DNA of 64,000 bases from Sarcocystis neurona (taxonomy: Eukaryota > Apicomplexa > Conoidasida > Eucoccidiorida > Sarcocystidae), in contig KL647293.1 of the NCBI GenBank assembly GCA_000727475.1, forward strand, positions 1,052,953-1,116,952. Reading direction: 5' to 3'. Made by a program: the position numbers and the translations under genes. Shown here piece by piece: positions 60,802-64,000 of the stretch. The first letter of the stretch is position 1, and each line of letters opens with the position of its first letter. Below the pieces are notes generated by a model. The model was given only the letters and a program-made list of their open reading frames with translations. It did no database searches and was not told the DNA's origin.

Positions 60802-62074
60802 TTCTGCTGCTGTCTTCTCCGTCTCGAGGACTTCTTTCTCAGTTCTTCCTCTTCTCCTCGTCCTTCTCCTCGTCCTGCTGCTCTTCCTGCTGCCCGTCCT
60901 GCTGCTCCTCCTGCTGCTCGTCCTGCTCCTCGTCCTTTTGTCCAGTCTCGGTCTTCTCCAACAACGTTCTTCTCCTCTTCGTTGTTTTCCTCGTCTTCTC
61001 CTCCTCCTCCTTCTTCTTCGCCTCGGTCTTCTGCTGTGCCTCGTCGCCTCGTTTCTTCGACGAACTTCTCCCCTTCTCTGGTCTGCTGTCGCGCGCTCTC
61101 TGCTGCGGTGTGCCCGCTGGGGCTGCCTTCTTCTCTGTGTCCCCCCCCCGGGGCGAGGCGCTTGTGCTCCTCAATCGTCTGTGTGGTCACGGGGCCTTGA
61201 AGAAAACAGGGAAAGGAAGAGAGGTGGGGCGAATGAACAGAAGAAGACGGAGCAACCGCGCGTCAAGCGGCGAACTGCCCAACAGCCGCGCGGTCAACAG
61301 CAGCACGGAGAGCAAGCGACGACGACAACACGAAGAAGACAGCACGGGTCGTATGTGGCGGTGTTGCTGAAGATCAAGGAACGCAGGTCCGACGCGACGC
61401 AAAGCCAAGGAGAGAACATCAAGAGAGACGCACACAGACAGAGAGACACCGAGGGAACAAAAAGAAGCGAAGAAAACGGCGGACGAAGAAAGCGGCGGTC
61501 GAAGCGAGAGAGAAGTATACGACGCGGAGTTGAAGTGACGTCTACAACGGGGCCGCAGAAAAGAGGGACGAGAGGGTCGCAGCGGGAGACAAAACAGAGC
61601 AGCAGGTGGGAGACGGAGAGGCCGGCGGCAGGGAGACGAAACGTAGCAGCAGCTGCCGACAGCTTTCGGCAGTTGCCACGACCGCGACAGCGTCGAAGGA
61701 GCTCGGAGACAGAGCAGCGGTCGCAGCGGCGACAGGGTACCAGGGAGACACCCCAGCAGCTGCAAAAGAGACAGGGACCGCGGAAAAGAGCCGCGGAGGA
61801 GATTCACAGCAGCACAGAGTCGCGCGAGTTTTTGTACGGGGCAGCAGCTGGCGCGTCGCAGAGGCAGGCGTTTGTCGGACGGGGGAGGAGGACGTTCGAA
61901 GAACCGCGGGAGTAGCAGCAGCAGAAGTGAGAGAAGAGCACGGCAGAGACGGACCAAGCCAGAGCAGGGACTGCAGCATGGAAGCGAAGCGCCCAGAAGA
62001 ACACAGAATTGGCGCGATACAGTGCAGCAGGTACAGAAGGAGTCGCGGCAGCGCCAGCAGCAGGTGCGTCGTAG
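60802..62074. other. ACSL 5' flank, purine/CAG-rich, no certain gene
   Basis: The synthetase promoter and 5' leader should lie here. On the plus strand there is TCCTCGTCCTTCTCC-type repetition at 60.84-61.1 kb, then GA/CAG-rich DNA. Several frames on both strands are open for 100-300 codons, which reflects composition. No core promoter element was recognised. Confidence 0.4.
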
Positions 62075-62188
62075 CATCAGCAGCAGCAAGCGAAGCAGCT
62101 GGACGACAAGAAGGAGCAGCAGCAACGACAGCAGCTCAAGGAAAATTCAGACACAGAAGCACAGGAAGAAGAGACGACGTACGCGGAT
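62075..62188 (+). CDS. Possible Gln/Lys/Glu-rich coding segment, divergent from ACSL
   Basis: One plus frame between a TAG-type acceptor and a GTGTGT donor reads QQQAKQLDDKKEQQQ, then LKENSDTEAQEEE. That is typical of a coiled-coil or low-complexity coccidian exon. The other two plus frames are also open but give arginine/serine or alanine-rich strings, so the choice of frame rests on amino acid composition. It would belong to a gene transcribed away from the synthetase. No start or neighbouring exon was identified. Confidence 0.28.
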
Positions 62189-63298
62189 GTGTGTGCACAC
62201 ACAGGAATACGGGGAGAGAGTGGGTGGGGAGGAGAGGAAACTTGTTCCTGGCAGGCAGACTCGGTGTACGTACACTGCGAAAACTGGGGCGCGGTCGGAC
62301 GGCAGGTCGCTGCTGAGCAGACGGGAGCTGAACGAGGGCGAAAAGCTGCGATCGAAGAGGAAAATAAACAGCGGTCAACGCTGAGGTGTAGGCAGTCCTG
62401 CTCTGCGGAGCAGTACGGGTAGCAGGAGAAATTGCTGCTCTGATACTATCTTCTTCCTACGTCCGACTTTCTTCGACTTCTACGCCTGCATTCCCTGAGC
62501 GAGATACGAATATATTTGTGTCTCTCCAGTCCACTCGTACGAGGACACTTCTTCTACACCAAGTAATTGCCGTGGAGGAGCGTACCACACCAGTCACATG
62601 CACGTCCGCATGCAGCACCTTGTCTGTCAGCAGCTCTTTCTCTCCCCCTGCACTTGCACATATATACCGGTTTATATGACCCGCGGAAAGGGGAGACACA
62701 GACAGATACAGACGCACACACCTACACACGTGTGGGGGAGATCTGATGGACGTCAGAATTCTGCTGCTCAGCAGCGCGGCAGTCGAGGACAGCGGAAAAC
62801 ACAAGCGTCGTACATCTGTTCTCTGTCTGTGTGTATCTGTGTGTGGGCGTGTGAGCTGCGTTGTCACTCCACGGCAGCAGGAGGCTGCTGCGCGCAGAGG
62901 GTCGTCAAATACATTGCCGTCTCCAGGGAGTACCACCCTATATGATGGTATTGCAGGCAGAAGCTAGTGGCGGGCTGCTGCGGTGACGGTAGGAGGACGC
63001 TGGCGCTGCTGCTGCCGCTGCATGTAGCCCTGATAACGAAGAAGGACGCTGCTGGGGTTCGTTGGTGCTGTCCCTCCAGCAGTCGCACGGGAGAAAACGC
63101 GCTGCGGGGTGTCCGTCTGCCGTTGTTCTTCTGCTGCGCTGCGGCGCAACGGCGGCCGTTCTGCAGCAACAGAAACAGAAGTGACTGCGTTGTTGCTGCT
63201 GTGGCTGCTGCTGCCGCTGCTGCTGCTGTTCTTCCCGCCGCACCTGGTGCACTTCTGTGGGGCTCTCTCGGCTGCTTCGCTGCCGGTAGCCGCCTGCT
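62189..63298. other. Upstream region without assigned gene
   Basis: Mixed sequence with CTG runs near 63,000-63,230 on the plus strand. Short open frames occur on both strands; none carries a recognised domain. Confidence 0.35.
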
Positions 63299-64000
63299 TC
63301 ACGAGTCTGCTGCGGCAGCCCCGTCCGAAGAACAACAGCTTCCTAGCCGGCTACGCATGCGTAGTTGCACGGTGGTCGAGCTGGAGTTGCTCAGAGAGTA
63401 GTGAGTCACATGTCCGCAGCATTGCAGAAGCAAAACGGGTGCATGCAAGAAGACTACGAGGAGGAGGCACACATAACCTGTGACGCACACGCACAGTCTA
63501 CGGAGACCAGGAGACAACTTCGTAACATTTGTATGGAGGTAGAGACAAACAACAGACTTCACGCTGCATGTGTGGCGTATCACAGGCGGGGCGGCGCCGC
63601 TGCCGTTGCTGCTGCTCAGTGGGAAACGGCAGCCAGAACGGGTGGTTAACAGAAGCAGCAACTTTCCTACGCACGAGAGCTTTGGCCAGGCGGGGCAGGC
63701 AGTCGACGGCTCCAAGCCATTTGTCGCGGCAGCAGCACAGCCGCTGGTGCAACGACCTGGTGGCAGGGTACGAGGAGGCGCCGTAGTGGCAGCAGCGCGT
63801 TCATGCGGCGGAGTGGATGTGCCGCGAGCTGCTACGGAGGACCTGAGGAAAAGAGAGGGGAAGAAAACGAACGCTGCTGATGGTCGCATGCACCCAGCAA
63901 AGCAATACTCGGCAGCAGCAGCAGCAGCAGTGCAACAGGAGGATGCAGAGCGATACGGCCCCGGCGCACCGTTGAAGCCGACAATCAGAGTTTTCCTCCA
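63299..64000. other. Right-edge region open on both strands, possible partial gene
   Basis: On the minus strand one frame has no stop from the window edge to 63299 (234 codons) and starts KTLIVGFNGAPGPY. On the plus strand a frame is open from 63543 to the edge (152 codons), with DFTLHVWRITGG and an alanine run. GC-rich CAG DNA lacks stops by chance, so neither can be chosen. The exon or gene would continue beyond the window. Confidence 0.25.

Overview
The window looks like nuclear DNA of a coccidian apicomplexan, most likely Eimeria or a close relative such as Cyclospora. The signs are: one gene split into many short exons by very large introns; trinucleotide CAG/CTG repeats in exons and introns; homopolymeric alanine and glutamine insertions in an otherwise conserved enzyme; and dense AT and CA microsatellites. 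No bacterial-type operon, CRISPR array, rRNA or tRNA gene was recognised. The genus call is inference, because no marker gene is present.

The window has two compartments. From 1 to about 26,000 the DNA is of mixed composition, almost free of simple repeats, and holds no convincing gene; its open frames are all short. Read by eye it is a very diverged tandem array. An ordered set of landmark motifs recurs about every 2.2 kb on the left, and a longer unit of about 4.5 kb, carrying extra modules, repeats on the right. A 398-bp duplication at 14,697-15,491 is much younger. A 596-bp run of N at 17,476-18,071 has homologous sequence on both of its edges. From about 26,000 to 28,000 the composition shifts through CA/TG-rich DNA.

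From 28,000 to the end the DNA is repeat-rich. It is dominated by one minus-strand gene, 60,801 down to 31,889. I could assemble it as 16 exons (2,481 bp, 826 codons) whose reading phases all join. The product is an AMP-forming long-chain acyl-CoA synthetase. It would activate scavenged or apicoplast-made fatty acids to acyl-CoA for lipid synthesis. About 91% of the locus is intron, filled with ACAT/ACGT arrays, (TA)n, CAG/CTG tracts, polypyrimidine tracts and short tandem duplications. Downstream, at 28,517-28,737, lies what looks like the last exon of another minus-strand gene with an ankyrin-like repeat. Upstream of the synthetase start, 60,802-64,000 is CAG-rich and open in many frames on both strands; a gene transcribed divergently is possible there but not proven.

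The most interesting signals are the hidden diverged array with its self-homologous gap, and the strand orientation of trinucleotide repeats in the synthetase gene. The larger repeats in exons read CAG/GCA in the sense strand, while the larger repeats in introns read CTG.
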